From Paenibacillus turicensis (GTDB lineage Bacteria > Bacillota > Bacilli > Paenibacillales > Paenibacillaceae), in contig NZ_JAGGKG010000007.1 of the NCBI RefSeq assembly GCF_017873435.1, positions 151,272-215,271 of the forward strand: a stretch of DNA of 64,000 nucleotides, read 5' to 3'. The notes below the pieces were generated by a model. It saw nothing but the letters and a program-made list of their open reading frames with translations. It was not told the DNA's origin and made no database searches. Positions within the stretch are counted from its first letter, which is position 1. Each line of letters begins with the position of its first letter. The translations under genes were made by a program, and so were the position numbers. Positions 47,214 to 58,767 of the stretch are shown in pieces.

Positions 47214-48379
47214 GTTCCAACCTCCTCATCCTGCTTCCCAAAAAAGTGGTTCAAGGCACGATAAACATCACTTTTTTCCTTAATAATATAGTGCATAAAG
47301 TGATCATGCTTAAGGTGTCGATAAGCGCTCATTAAGGTGCTTCCCCGATTGTATTGATTTACTTCACCATAACCAAACATATTACAACGCTTTAATAGCT
47401 CGTGAATCAGCTTGACGCAACGTTCATTATCTGAGGTTAAATTGTCTCCGTCGGAAAAATGAAAAGGATATATATTGTAGGAGGAAGGGGGGAAGCGCTC
47501 ATCAATAATCTCCAGCGCCTTTTTATACACGGAGGAGCATATCGTTCCGCCACTTTCACCCCGATTAAAAAAGTCATCTTCATTAACTTCCTTCGCTTCG
47601 GTATGGTGGGCAAGGAAAACTATTTCAACATGCTGGTATTGCCGCCGTAAAAACCGAACCATCCAAAAAAAGAAGCTACGCGCACAATATTTTTCGTAAT
47701 TACCCATCGAGCCAGAGGTATCCATCATTGCAATAATGACCGCATTGGATCTAGGCTCCACAACATCCTCCCACGTTTTAAAACGTAAATCCTCTGGGGA
47801 AATCCCATGTATGCCTGGTTTACCTTGACGTGCATTGCGGCGTAAATTGTGGAGGATCGTTCGTTTCTTATCGATGTTTGAAAAAATACCTGTTTTGCGT
47901 ATATCATTAAACTGATAGGAGATCGTTTCAATTTCATCCTTTTGTTTTTCTTCAATAAAAGGTAACTGAAATTGATCAAAAATCATGTCTTCAATTTCTT
48001 CAACTTCGATTTCAGCTTCAACGACGTCATAGCCAGGTTGATTTCCAGCTTCCCCACCTTGGGTTTTATCAGGGCTAGGGGTATCCTTGCCTAAAATATC
48101 ACCAACTTCACTCTGACCATCTCCCTGACCGACATGCTTATGCTTTTGGTAATTATGAATAAACCGATATTCCTCCAAATTTCGTAATGGAATTTTAATG
48201 ACTTGCTTGCCATTTGACATAATAATATTTTCTTCAGTAACTAAGTCAGGTAAATTGTTTTTAATGACCTCTCTTACTTTTTCTTGATGCCTTTGTTGAT
48301 CCTGATAACCTTTGCGATGCAAGGACCAGTCCTCTCTTGAGACGATAAAATTATAGGGGTTTCGAGAAGATGATGACAT
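47210..48379 (-). CDS. yhbH: YhbH/DUF444 VWA-domain protein
   Basis: 389 residues. N-terminal acidic part (1-150), then a von Willebrand A domain with a MIDAS motif (MMDTSGSMG) and a metal-binding region. Partner of PrkA and SpoVR in many bacteria; affected sporulation in Bacillus. Start is ATG 48379 with CTAGGGAGGTG upstream. A perfect inverted repeat, GATGTACA/TGTACATC (48408-48428), lies in its leader. Confidence 0.93.
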   Translation of the reverse strand: MSSSSRNPYNFIVSREDWSLHRKGYQDQQRHQEKVREVIKNNLPDLVTEENIIMSNGKQVIKIPLRNLEEYRFIHNYQKHKHVGQGDGQSEVGDILGKDTPSPDKTQGGEAGNQPGYDVVEAEIEVEEIEDMIFDQFQLPFIEEKQKDEIETISYQFNDIRKTGIFSNIDKKRTILHNLRRNARQGKPGIHGISPEDLRFKTWEDVVEPRSNAVIIAMMDTSGSMGNYEKYCARSFFFWMVRFLRRQYQHVEIVFLAHHTEAKEVNEDDFFNRGESGGTICSSVYKKALEIIDERFPPSSYNIYPFHFSDGDNLTSDNERCVKLIHELLKRCNMFGYGEVNQYNRGSTLMSAYRHLKHDHFMHYIIKEKSDVYRALNHFFGKQDEEVGT

Positions 48380-48474
48380 AACAAAAACACCTCCCTAGGT
48401 GACTACCGATGTACAATCACTGTACATCAGTATATTCGTCCCTGTGGGAGGATATGTAACAAAAGTGGATGATA

Positions 48475-49326
48475 TTAATCCTTTTTAATATACATAAGTC
48501 CAAGTGTATGAGGTCCACAATGGCTAGAAATGACACAACCAGCTTCTGCAATTGCAATCTCCTTGACGTTGGTTTGTTCCTTTAAAATGGCTGCAACCTT
48601 TATTGCCTCTTCTTCTGCTAACGTATGAACGACAAAAATAAGATCACTGTCCATCAGATGACGATTTTCTAAGGCATTATTGAGCATTTGCTGTACTGCC
48701 TTTTCTTTTTTTCCTCTAACCTTATGGGCAGGAATAATATTTCCTTCAACAAGTCTTAATACAGGTCGAATCTGCAAAAGACTACCTATAAAGTGCTGCA
48801 TCCCTGAGCAACGACCACCCTTGTATAAATACTCCAATGTGTCGATGACAAACTCTGTTTCTACTTGGTGGCGAAGCGACTCTAGCATTGTCACGATTTG
48901 GTTAGCACTTTTTCCTTCCTCTGCCGCCTTCACTGCCTTCATAACTAGCAGGGAGATTCCTGTACATAACGTTAGCGAATCTACAATCTGCACTTTGCCC
49001 TCTGGAAATTCACTTGCCGCAATTAACGCATTTTGATACGTGGATGAGATTTGTGAGGATAAGCTGATATACACGATATCATGGCCTTGCTCAATGACTG
49101 GTGCAAATGCATCCATAAAATCTTTAGGTGTTGGTGCAGATGTTTTTGGCAATTGATTAGTTTCGGCTACTCTTTTATAAATATCATTAGGTGAAATTTC
49201 GATTCCATCTTTATAGCTTTCTTGATTAAAAACAACGTAAAGCGGAACAATACCAATATCATATTGAGATGCCCAAGATGAAGGTAAATCTGAGGTGCTG
49301 TCTGTAAATATTTTAGTTTTAGACAT
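48475..49326 (-). CDS. DegV-family fatty-acid-binding protein
   Basis: 283 residues from ATG 49326 (AAGGAGATACTT upstream), giving the normal N-terminus MSKTKIFTDSTSDLPSSW. The open frame continues a further 93 codons upstream, but that part is element B and is not coding. DegV proteins (FakB type) bind fatty acids for phosphorylation by FakA; SSQISSTYQNA and YKGGRCSGMQ-like motifs fit. Single gene on the minus strand. Confidence 0.92.
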   Translation of the reverse strand: MSKTKIFTDSTSDLPSSWASQYDIGIVPLYVVFNQESYKDGIEISPNDIYKRVAETNQLPKTSAPTPKDFMDAFAPVIEQGHDIVYISLSSQISSTYQNALIAASEFPEGKVQIVDSLTLCTGISLLVMKAVKAAEEGKSANQIVTMLESLRHQVETEFVIDTLEYLYKGGRCSGMQHFIGSLLQIRPVLRLVEGNIIPAHKVRGKKEKAVQQMLNNALENRHLMDSDLIFVVHTLAEEEAIKVAAILKEQTNVKEIAIAEAGCVISSHCGPHTLGLMYIKKD

Positions 49327-49380
49327 AAGTATCTCCTTAGTAATTAGATGATTCATTTTTAGCTTAGCAAAAGCATATTT

Positions 49381-49594
49381 AAAACGGCTCAATCTTGAAA
49401 TAAGTGCTTGACTGCTACCCCAAACTAGCGAAGAGACAAAGCGATTCTGAAGATTGTCTCTTAAAATCAAATTCCATCCATAAATATACTTCAATAATAG
49501 GAATATGATTTTAACAACAATCGCAAGAACACTCTGGATCGTAGCTAACAAGCTCCAGTTGATGTCAAGTACTAATTTCTGAATAGCGCCTTTA
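49381..49594 (+). repeat. Element B: structured intergenic repeat related to element A
   Basis: Closing stem AAATAAGTGCTTGAC (49398-49412) with GTCAAGTACTAATTT (49564-49578), 13 of 15 paired. Inner hairpins are AGAGACAA/TTGTCTCT (49432-49461), AAAATCAAATTCC/GGAATATGATTTT (49463-49512) and CTGGA/TCCAG (about 49533-49558). The first 48 bases match element A (about 72 percent), and the 3' end, GTCAAGTACTAATTTCTG, matches GTCAAGCACTGATTAAT of A. It lies between the divergent degV and DUF423 genes. Confidence 0.6.
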
Positions 49595-49728
49595 AAATAT
49601 ATCAAATTTTATTTTACCAAAAAAAGCGATTTGTAGCTATTTTCTATTATTATACTATTTTAATCCCCACTCCGTTGCATTTTTATGAAGGTTCTGGCAA
49701 AGTAATTCACTAGGGAGGCGATAAAAGC

Positions 49729-50106
49729 ATGCAAAAGAAATATTTTGTCATGGGTGCTATTCTAATGGCACTTGCAGTTGGATTAGGTGCTTTTGGGGCT
49801 CATATACTTAGTTCCTTGCTGAGTGCAAAAGCGTTAGAAACTTTTAAAACAGGGGTTCACTATCATATGATACATGCCATTGGAATACTGGTGACTACTC
49901 TAGTTGCAGCACAGTGGGGGACAGATAACAAAAAATTGTTATGGGCAAACCGCTTATTTTTAAGTGGTATAATTTTATTTTCTGGTAGTCTGTATGGCTT
50001 GTCATTAACTGGTGCTAGATGGTTTGGACCCATTACACCATTAGGTGGAGTTAGTTTTATTACTGGATGGCTTATGTTTGCCTTTGCAATAATTCAGAAT
50101 AAATAA
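49729..50106 (+). CDS. DUF423 small membrane protein (YwdK-like)
   Basis: 125 residues with four membrane helices. Family motifs: LGAFGAH near the N-terminus, TGVHYHMIHAIGIL, SGSLYGLSLTG, FGPITPLGG and GWLMFA. Function of the family is unknown. RBS AGGGAGG. Followed by a large bidirectional terminator. Confidence 0.9.
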   Translation: MQKKYFVMGAILMALAVGLGAFGAHILSSLLSAKALETFKTGVHYHMIHAIGILVTTLVAAQWGTDNKKLLWANRLFLSGIILFSGSLYGLSLTGARWFGPITPLGGVSFITGWLMFAFAIIQNK

Positions 50107-50125
50107 TAACGTAACTAAATTTTAT

Positions 50126-50211
50126 AAAAAGAGCTATCATCCAGCACAAGGGACTAACCCTGTCTCACTCACAGGGGCTAGCCCTATAAGTGAAGGAATG
50201 ATAGCTTTTTT
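50126..50211. terminator. Large bidirectional terminator
   Basis: AAAAAGAGCTATCATCC pairs with GGAATGATAGCTTTTTT and encloses a second hairpin with CCCTGT/ACAGGG. It serves DUF423 and the convergent hypothetical gene. Confidence 0.88.
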
Positions 50212-50214
50212 GAG

Positions 50215-50757
50215 TTATTTTTCAATAAAATCAATAATTTGATTTAGATTAAACGTATAGACTTGTTTTTCATCCACATGATATACATTAATGGCATAGC
50301 TTTCAGGTAAAAAGTTAAGGATACGACAAGGAATACTTACTCTTTTTCCACCTTTATCATAAACAATTCGAATAAGTTTATTTTCCGAAATGATTTTTTT
50401 AAGCCACTCATTAAATTCATTACTCATTGTAAAATCGCCAATAGATTCTTTTTTTACTTCTTCTTTTTTAGGTTTAGATGTAGAAGAAGAATTGTTTTTT
50501 TGTTTTACCTCATTGCTACTTGCAGATTGTTTTTGATCATTGTTTAATTTAACTTGCTTTTGTTCAGCTAATAAGCCTTCAATAATTTTCCCTAACTCCA
50601 TTCCAGAATTGATACGATAATCGATAATTTTGTCGGCTTGATTTAATACGTTTAGTAGTTCCTGCAAGGCTTTGGCATTAGAGGAATCCTTTACTAAAAT
50701 CTCAACATTAAATAGATAGCCTAATCCGTCTTGTGCGTTGTCGCTGTTATTCTCCAT
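50215..50757 (-). CDS. Hypothetical protein with Lys/Ser/Gln-rich linker
   Basis: 180 residues, not recognised. The N-terminal 70 residues look alpha/beta (LFNVEILVKDSSNAKALQELL), residues 70-110 are a low-complexity KQ/NS/KKE linker, and the C-terminal 75 residues look like a small beta domain (SIPCRILNFLPESYAINVYH). No signal peptide or membrane segment. Good RBS (GGGGGA) on the minus strand. Transcribed alone. Confidence 0.65.
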   Translation of the reverse strand: MENNSDNAQDGLGYLFNVEILVKDSSNAKALQELLNVLNQADKIIDYRINSGMELGKIIEGLLAEQKQVKLNNDQKQSASSNEVKQKNNSSSTSKPKKEEVKKESIGDFTMSNEFNEWLKKIISENKLIRIVYDKGGKRVSIPCRILNFLPESYAINVYHVDEKQVYTFNLNQIIDFIEK

Positions 50758-51065
50758 AGTTCCCCCAAAAAAACATTTTCAATAATTACTTCATGATGCA
50801 AAAAAAGGCAAAAAATTGATTTAGATCAAAACCCTTTAATAAAAAAACATATATAAATAATAATATCACCAGTACGAGTAGGCGCATAGTCCTAAAGCAT
50901 TTATTTTTATATAAAATAATGTAAAAAAATGTACAATATCATTTCATATTTAGGTTCTAATTAATTACTGGTTGGTTGGAATGTTCTAAAGGAATGAGCT
51001 AAAATAAAATTACGGTAAAAATCGACGAATTATGCAAAATTCCAAGTGATATTCCGCACAAAAAG

Positions 51066-51094
51066 TTGATAATATAACCGAAAAGAGTTAATAT
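51066..51094 (+). promoter_or_regulatory. Promoter of the suf operon
   Basis: TTGATA (51066-51071), 17-bp spacer, TAATAT (51089-51094). Downstream, at 51099-51157, lie AT-rich sequences with Fur-like half-sites (GAGAATCAATGATAATCA, TTATTATGATAATA), weaker than the Fur box at 33601. Otherwise 50758-51240 shows no gene. Confidence 0.5.
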
Positions 51095-51240
51095 GATGTG
51101 AGAATCAATGATAATCAACTAGAATTATTATAATTTAATAATTATTATGATAATATAGGTGATAGCTTAAAGCAATATAAGTAATCAATATAGGAAACTA
51201 TATTATTTATCATACTCATAAAAATGGAGGGGCTTAACTT

Positions 51241-52023
51241 ATGTCTACACATTTTCAGGTAGAGGGCTTAAAGGCAGTAATTGAAGGTAAGGAAATCCTT
51301 AAAGGAATTAATCTTGAAATTAAGGGTGGAGAAATCCACGCGATTATGGGTCCTAACGGAACAGGTAAAAGTACACTTGCTTCTGCATTGATGGGACATC
51401 CTAAATATGAAGTAACTGAAGGAACAGCAACGCTAGATGGTGAAGATCTACTTGAGATGGAAGTTGATGAGCGCGCGCGTGCAGGACTATTTCTTGCTAT
51501 GCAATACCCAAGTGAAATTGCGGGTGTAACGAACTCAGACTTTTTGCGTAGTGCAATTAATGCACGTCGTGAAGAAGGCAGCGAAATTTCTTTAATTAAA
51601 TTTATCCGCCAAATGGAAGGCAAAATGAAGGAATTAGAAATGAATCCTGAATTTGCACACCGTTATTTAAACGAAGGTTTCTCTGGTGGTGAAAAGAAAC
51701 GTAACGAAATTTTGCAAATGATGTTGCTTGACCCTAAAATTGTTGTGCTTGATGAAATTGACTCTGGTCTAGATATTGATGCTCTTCGTATTGTTGCTAA
51801 CGGTGTAAATGCAATGCGTAGTGAAGAACGTGGATTTTTAATCATCACTCACTATCAACGTTTATTGAACTATGTAAAACCTGATTTTGTTCACGTTATG
51901 ATGCAAGGACGTATCGTTAAATCTGGAGGTCCAGAGCTTGCTGAACGCCTTGAACAAGACGGTTATGATTGGATTAAAGAAGAATTAGGTATTGTTGATG
52001 AAACTGTAGGACAAGAAAACTAA
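51241..52023 (+). CDS. sufC: SufC, ATPase of the Fe-S cluster assembly complex
   Basis: 260 residues. ABC-type ATPase without membrane partner: Walker A GPNGTGKST, signature FSGGEKKR, Walker B KIVVLDEIDSGLD. Works in the SufBCD scaffold in the cytoplasm. First gene of sufCDSUB. RBS GGAGGGG. Confidence 0.97.
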   Translation: MSTHFQVEGLKAVIEGKEILKGINLEIKGGEIHAIMGPNGTGKSTLASALMGHPKYEVTEGTATLDGEDLLEMEVDERARAGLFLAMQYPSEIAGVTNSDFLRSAINARREEGSEISLIKFIRQMEGKMKELEMNPEFAHRYLNEGFSGGEKKRNEILQMMLLDPKIVVLDEIDSGLDIDALRIVANGVNAMRSEERGFLIITHYQRLLNYVKPDFVHVMMQGRIVKSGGPELAERLEQDGYDWIKEELGIVDETVGQEN

Positions 52024-52041
52024 GCGGGGGGGAGAATCGAT

Positions 52042-54553
<2,512 letters not shown>

Positions 54554-54554
<1 letters not shown>

Positions 54555-54976
54555 TGGAACTGGATGATTTATACCGCCGCGTCATTATGGATCATTATAA
54601 AAAACCTCGTAATCGGGGGAAATTGGACGAAAACTCAGTTACGATTGAATTAAACAATCCCACCTGTGGGGATCGTATTTCCTTACAGCTTATCGTTGAG
54701 GATAATATCGTAAAGGATGCACGTCATACAGGAGAAGGGTGCTCTATTAGCATCTCTTCGGCTTCCATGATGACAGAAGCAATAAAAGGAAAAACAGTTG
54801 AGCAGGCGTTGGATTACGCAGATCGCTTTTCGCATTTGATGCAGGGTGAAGAGGTTACCTTTGACGATTATGAGGATTTAGAAGCATTATCTGGTGTTAA
54901 TAAATTTCCTGCTCGAATTAAGTGTGCAACGTTGGCATGGAACGCCTTGAAAAAAGGGATCAATGAAAATAACTAA
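54554..54976 (+). CDS. sufU: SufU sulfur-transfer protein
   Basis: 140 residues, IscU-like fold of the SufU type. The three cysteines are in [15 protein letters not shown] and IKCATLAW, and the SufU-specific insertion is present. Zinc-dependent acceptor of sulfur from SufS in Gram-positives. Confidence 0.96.
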
Positions 54977-54996
54977 TTATAAGGAGGGTGTTCACT

Positions 54997-56394
54997 ATGG
55001 CTAAGAAAGCGCCGGAAATGGAAGAGTACAAATATGGCTTTCGTGATGAGCATAAGTCTGTGTTCCAATCAGGAAAGGGTTTAACGCGTGAGATTGTAAC
55101 TGAAATTTCACGTATGAAGGATGAACCACAATGGATGCTTGATTTCCGTCTGAAATCATTAGAGCAATTCGAGAAAATGCCGAACCCAGAATGGGGCGGA
55201 GATTTAAGCGAGTTGGATTTTAACGATATTCAATACTATGTGAAGCCTTCTGAAAGACAAGGAAAAACATGGGAAGAGGTTCCGTCTGAAATCAAAGAAA
55301 CGTTTGATAAGCTAGGGATTCCAGAAGCAGAGCAAAAGTTTTTGGCTGGGGTATCTGCGCAATATGAATCAGAGGTTGTATACCACAGCATGCAAAAGGA
55401 GCTTGAGGATCAAGGCGTTATCTTCATGGATACCGATACAGCACTTAAAGAGCATCCTGAGATATTGAAGGAATACTTCGGTACGATTATTCCTCCAGCA
55501 GATAATAAATTTGCTGCACTTAACAGTGCGGTATGGTCTGGTGGTAGCTTCATCTACGTACCTAAGGGCGTAAAATGTGAAGTGCCACTCCAAGCCTATT
55601 TCCGTATTAACTCGGAAAATATGGGACAATTTGAGCGTACCTTGATTATCGCGGATGAGGACAGCTTTGTGCATTATGTAGAAGGCTGTACAGCACCTGT
55701 TTATAGCACTAACTCCTTACACAGTGCGGTTGTAGAAATTTTGGTTAAGAAAAATGCCCGTGTTCGTTATACAACGATCCAAAACTGGGCGCCAAACATT
55801 TATAACTTGGTTACAAAACGTGCAGTTGCTGAGGAAAATGCGAACATGGAATGGGTGGATGGCAACATCGGCTCCAAGCTTACCATGAAATACCCTGCCG
55901 TAATCTTAAAAGGTCGTGGGGCAAAAGGTAGCGTATTGTCAATTGCTGTTGCAGGTAAAGGACAATTACAGGATGCAGGGGCAAAAATGATTCACTTAGC
56001 TCCAGATACTACTTCCACCATCGTTTCTAAGTCCATCAGTAAGCATGGCGGTAAAGTAACATATCGTGGTTTAGCTTCCTTTGGACGTAAAGCAGAAGGT
56101 GCTAAATCCAACATTAAATGTGATACCTTGATTTTAGATAATCAATCTACTTCTGATACAATTCCATACAATGAAATCATGAATGATAACATCGTTTTGG
56201 AGCACGAAGCGACTGTATCTAAAGTATCCGAAGATCAACTGTTCTACTTGATGAGCCGTGGTTTAAGTGAAGCCGAAGCGACTCAGATGATCGTCATGGG
56301 CTTTATTGAGCCATTTACGAAGGAGCTACCGATGGAATATGCGGTGGAGATGAACAGATTGATTAAGTTCGAAATGGAAGGTAGCATAGGATAA
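54997..56394 (+). CDS. sufB: SufB, Fe-S cluster scaffold subunit
   Basis: 465 residues from ATG 54997 (AAGGAGG 10 nt upstream); GTG 54988 is too close to that RBS. Same length as Bacillus subtilis Suf[36 protein letters not shown] and the C-terminal [17 protein letters not shown]. Last gene of the operon; the prophage begins right after it. Confidence 0.97.
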   Translation: MAKKAPEMEEYKYGFRDEHKSVFQSGKGLTREIVTEISRMKDEPQWMLDFRLKSLEQFEKMPNPEWGGDLSELDFNDIQYYVKPSERQGKTWEEVPSEIKETFDKLGIPEAEQKFLAGVSAQYESEVVYHSMQKELEDQGVIFMDTDTALKEHPEILKEYFGTIIPPADNKFAALNSAVWSGGSFIYVPKGVKCEVPLQAYFRINSENMGQFERTLIIADEDSFVHYVEGCTAPVYSTNSLHSAVVEILVKKNARVRYTTIQNWAPNIYNLVTKRAVAEENANMEWVDGNIGSKLTMKYPAVILKGRGAKGSVLSIAVAGKGQLQDAGAKMIHLAPDTTSTIVSKSISKHGGKVTYRGLASFGRKAEGAKSNIKCDTLILDNQSTSDTIPYNEIMNDNIVLEHEATVSKVSEDQLFYLMSRGLSEAEATQMIVMGFIEPFTKELPMEYAVEMNRLIKFEMEGSIG

Positions 56395-56434
56395 CCCTAG
56401 CTAATTCAATACTTTAAGTATATATTTGATGCTC

Positions 56435-56456
56435 TTGCCCATGTTTTGCCCATGTT
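56435..56456. repeat. Tandem 11-bp repeat next to the integrase, possible attachment region
   Basis: TTGCCCATGTT occurs twice without a gap, 40 bp after the sufB stop and overlapping the integrase stop codon. Position at the chromosome-phage boundary fits an arm or core site of the integrase. The other phage end is outside the window, so attL/attR cannot be compared. Confidence 0.4.
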
Positions 56457-57600
56457 ATTTTAGATAACTGGCATACAAATCAAGAGCATCTTTTTCTATT
56501 TTCGAGGTTATATGCAGGTATCTTTCGGTGGTTTTGATCGTTGAGTGCCCCAACCTGTCCGCTACATATTTTATATTCGCTCCAGCTTCCAATAGATGGA
56601 CAGCATGACTATGCCGTAATGCATGCGGTGATAATTCGGGCAAGCCAATACGGGCGCAAACCGCATTCATATACATCCTGACAACATTAGTCCTCAACCA
56701 TCTACCATCCTGTTGAAAAAATACTAGGTTTAGTTGTGATTCTGTGTATTTATATAATTTAACGACTTCTTGTTGATTTGTTTTATATTCTTTCAAGTTT
56801 TCAATCATATATTTATCTAACTTTATTGTTCGTATACTCGATCTTGTTTTAGGGGTTGTTACTCTAGGGTCAGTATTCAGTGGGTAAACAAGTGTTTTAT
56901 TGATTCTTAGTGTTGAGTTTTCAAAGTCAATATCATCCCAGTGCAGGGCGAGTGCTTCACCGATCCTTAAACCCGTTCTAGCCAGCAATGTAAATAAAGT
57001 TTGATACTTCATGTCATGTTCATACTTTGTATTTTTAATTGGTTTACAAGCATCTAAAAATTGATTAAGTTGATCTAAGGTAAAAAACTTGATTTTGTTA
57101 GATTCGGCACTCTCATCCTTTATTATTTTTATTTTTTTTAAGGGATTATCGACTAGTATTCCGAAGTCATATATTGCATCATTAATCGCACACGAAAAAA
57201 TACTATGTATGCGTCTTGTTGTACCTTCGCTATAATGGTTCCGCAATTCGTTAATCCACTTTTGGTACTCATTTCTGTTAATTTCTTTTAGTTTATAATT
57301 ACCCCATCTTGGAATGATATTTAATCTAACAATTCTCTCCTGTACAGTATAAGTATTGAATTTAACGGAAGGTCTCTTATGAGTCTCTAACCATTTCAGG
57401 ATATACTCTTTAATCATTTCATTTCCGTTATTAGAGAATCCTCTTTCTTCTAGTTTCAATTCTTCTGCAGCAGCACTTAGTTGTGCTTCTTTTTTTGTTA
57501 AAAAACCAGATTTAGTCTTTTCTCTTCTTTTCCCTGACTGCTTATCCGTATATGTTATTCTATATTCCCATGTGTTAGCTCTCTTCCTGTATGAAGCCAT
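56455..57600 (-). CDS. int: Prophage tyrosine recombinase (integrase)
   Basis: 381 residues. N-terminal arm-binding region, core-binding SAM-like domain (about 65-155), and catalytic domain (about 170-375) with R in ARTGLRIGEAL, HALRH, GHSTIKTT and the Tyr of TERYLHI. Catalyses insertion of the phage next to sufB. ATG 57600 with GAAGGTG upstream on the minus strand. The first gene of the prophage, facing sufB. Confidence 0.94.
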   Translation of the reverse strand: MASYRKRANTWEYRITYTDKQSGKRREKTKSGFLTKKEAQLSAAAEELKLEERGFSNNGNEMIKEYILKWLETHKRPSVKFNTYTVQERIVRLNIIPRWGNYKLKEINRNEYQKWINELRNHYSEGTTRRIHSIFSCAINDAIYDFGILVDNPLKKIKIIKDESAESNKIKFFTLDQLNQFLDACKPIKNTKYEHDMKYQTLFTLLARTGLRIGEALALHWDDIDFENSTLRINKTLVYPLNTDPRVTTPKTRSSIRTIKLDKYMIENLKEYKTNQQEVVKLYKYTESQLNLVFFQQDGRWLRTNVVRMYMNAVCARIGLPELSPHALRHSHAVHLLEAGANIKYVADRLGHSTIKTTERYLHITSKIEKDALDLYASYLK

Positions 57601-57616
57601 ATTTATTCACCTTCTT

Positions 57617-58015
57617 TTAGTTGTCATCTTTCTTTATTGACCCTTTATTTTCCCAAAACAAGCCAGTTAGTATATCCATTACTCTCTGTTTTTTATTTTC
57701 ATCCAACAACACTCCATCAAATTTCACTTCGCCTTTTGATAATAATATTTCTTTTAAGTCGTTCAATTCATCAGAGGTGATATTGTATGGTTCTCTTGAT
57801 TCAGAGACGATTAGATTATTTCTTCCTAATAAGTAATCTGTTGTTGTTTCTAAAATATCAGCTATTTTCTCAAGATCTTCAGCAGAAGGGGTTACTCTGT
57901 CGTTTTCAATATGACCAAAATTAGATCTACCCATGTTTAACTTACTTCCAATAAATTCTTGAGTATATTTTTTCGCCTTTCTTAATTCTTTAATTCTTTT
58001 ACCTAATGTTGACAT
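57617..58015 (-). CDS. CI-like phage repressor
   Basis: 132 residues. N-terminal HTH_3 (MSTLGKRIKELRKAKKYTQE, SNFGHIENDRVTPSAEDLEKIA), then a short C-terminal part with no protease motif, so it lacks LexA-like self-cleavage. That fits control by antirepressors, two of which lie downstream. It is divergent from the Cro-like gene with operators between. Immediately followed by the integrase (16 bp). Confidence 0.88.
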   Translation of the reverse strand: MSTLGKRIKELRKAKKYTQEFIGSKLNMGRSNFGHIENDRVTPSAEDLEKIADILETTTDYLLGRNNLIVSESREPYNITSDELNDLKEILLSKGEVKFDGVLLDENKKQRVMDILTGLFWENKGSIKKDDN

Positions 58016-58055
58016 TTGTTTAATACACTTCCCATCAAAAAAAATATTTAAAAAG

Positions 58056-58070
58056 GGTATTTAAAATACT
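58056..58070. promoter_or_regulatory. Prophage operator 1
   Basis: GGTATTTAAAATACT; the inner GTATTTAAAATAC is a perfect 13-mer dyad. Located between the repressor start and the -35 of the Cro promoter. Confidence 0.65.
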
Positions 58071-58098
58071 TGACGGTAGTTAAAATACCATTTATAAT
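58070..58098 (+). promoter_or_regulatory. Rightward early promoter with operator 2
   Basis: TTGACG (58070-58075), 17-bp spacer, TATAAT (58093-58098). The spacer holds operator 2, GGTAGTTAAAATACC (58075-58089), one mismatch from a full dyad and 19 bp from operator 1. Occupation by the repressor would block this promoter. Confidence 0.8.
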
Positions 58099-58127
58099 GA
58101 GAAGCACAAAGGGGGTGAAACTTTACG

Positions 58128-58352
58128 ATGAAGGCTTCCACAGAAAAAAGGCACGAACTACAAAAGAGTCGGCAAGATATGGGATGGACTCGTACACAGT
58201 TTGCAGAAATTTTGGGGATTTCTGCTGAACACATCAAAAGTTTAGAGTATGGACGTGTTAATCCTAGTACACAATTACTTTTTAGAATCTCAGCTAAGTT
58301 GTCCAAAGAGCCTGACGAGTTATTCCCAGATATTGTTTCATCTGCTTGTTGA
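58128..58352 (+). CDS. Cro-like helix-turn-helix regulator
   Basis: 74 residues, almost only an HTH_3 domain (LQKSRQDMGWTRTQFAEILGISAEHIKSLEYGRVNPS). RBS AGGGGGTG before ATG. First gene rightward from the repressor, with matching operators on both sides. Confidence 0.85.
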   Translation: MKASTEKRHELQKSRQDMGWTRTQFAEILGISAEHIKSLEYGRVNPSTQLLFRISAKLSKEPDELFPDIVSSAC

Positions 58353-58356
58353 TAAG

Positions 58357-58369
58357 TATTATCAATACC
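58357..58369. promoter_or_regulatory. Prophage operator 3
   Basis: GTATTATCAATAC: half-sites GTATT and AATAC separated by 3 bp, just after the Cro-like stop codon. Confidence 0.5.
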
Positions 58370-58394
58370 ATAGATAATTATATTACCCTAAATA

Positions 58395-58409
58395 GGTATT
58401 GTCAATACC
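58395..58409. promoter_or_regulatory. Prophage operator 4
   Basis: GGTATTGTCAATACC, perfect dyad with 6-bp arms around GTC. Confidence 0.65.
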
Positions 58410-58432
58410 TGTATTTAATTATGCATATTTTT

Positions 58433-58461
58433 TTGACTCAAAAGGGTATTTTAAATACTGT
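58433..58461 (+). promoter_or_regulatory. Second rightward promoter with operator 5
   Basis: TTGACT (58433-58438), 17-bp spacer, weak -10 TACTGT (58456-58461). Operator 5, GTATTTTAAATAC (58446-58458), is a perfect dyad overlapping the -10. Confidence 0.6.
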
Positions 58462-58478
58462 TCTAGGGAGGGAGAATA

Positions 58479-58754
58479 TTGAGTGTTGTAAGTGTGGTAG
58501 TTAATGAATCTGAGGTAGTGAAGCAGTTAAAACAAAAGCTAGCAGAGATAATTAAAGATTATGATGCTGAATTGGTATTCTGGGATTCAAAAGAATTGAT
58601 GAAAAGAACTTGCATGAGTTGGAATTTTATTCAAGAGCAATTCTTTTACGATCCTAGATTTAAGAAGAAAAAAGTAAACTCTAAATGGCTTTTTCCAGCT
58701 AGAGAAACAAGAGAATTTTTAGAACTATGGTTATCAGAACAAACGAATGGATGA
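58479..58754 (+). CDS. Small phage protein, DUF771-like
   Basis: 91 residues, TTG start behind AGGGAGGG. The C-terminal part (LMKRTCMSWNFIQEQFFYDPRF, KWLFPARETREFLELWLSEQ) resembles DUF771 proteins found in early regions of Bacillus phages, which look like excisionase-type winged helices. DNA binding is likely; role unknown. Confidence 0.75.
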   Translation: MSVVSVVVNESEVVKQLKQKLAEIIKDYDAELVFWDSKELMKRTCMSWNFIQEQFFYDPRFKKKKVNSKWLFPARETREFLELWLSEQTNG

Positions 58755-58767
58755 AAGGAGCAATCAA

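Noticed and set aside
49327..49605. N-terminal extension of DegV
   Set aside because: The ATG at 49326 has a good RBS and gives the normal DegV start; the extension falls in element B and shows no family similarity.
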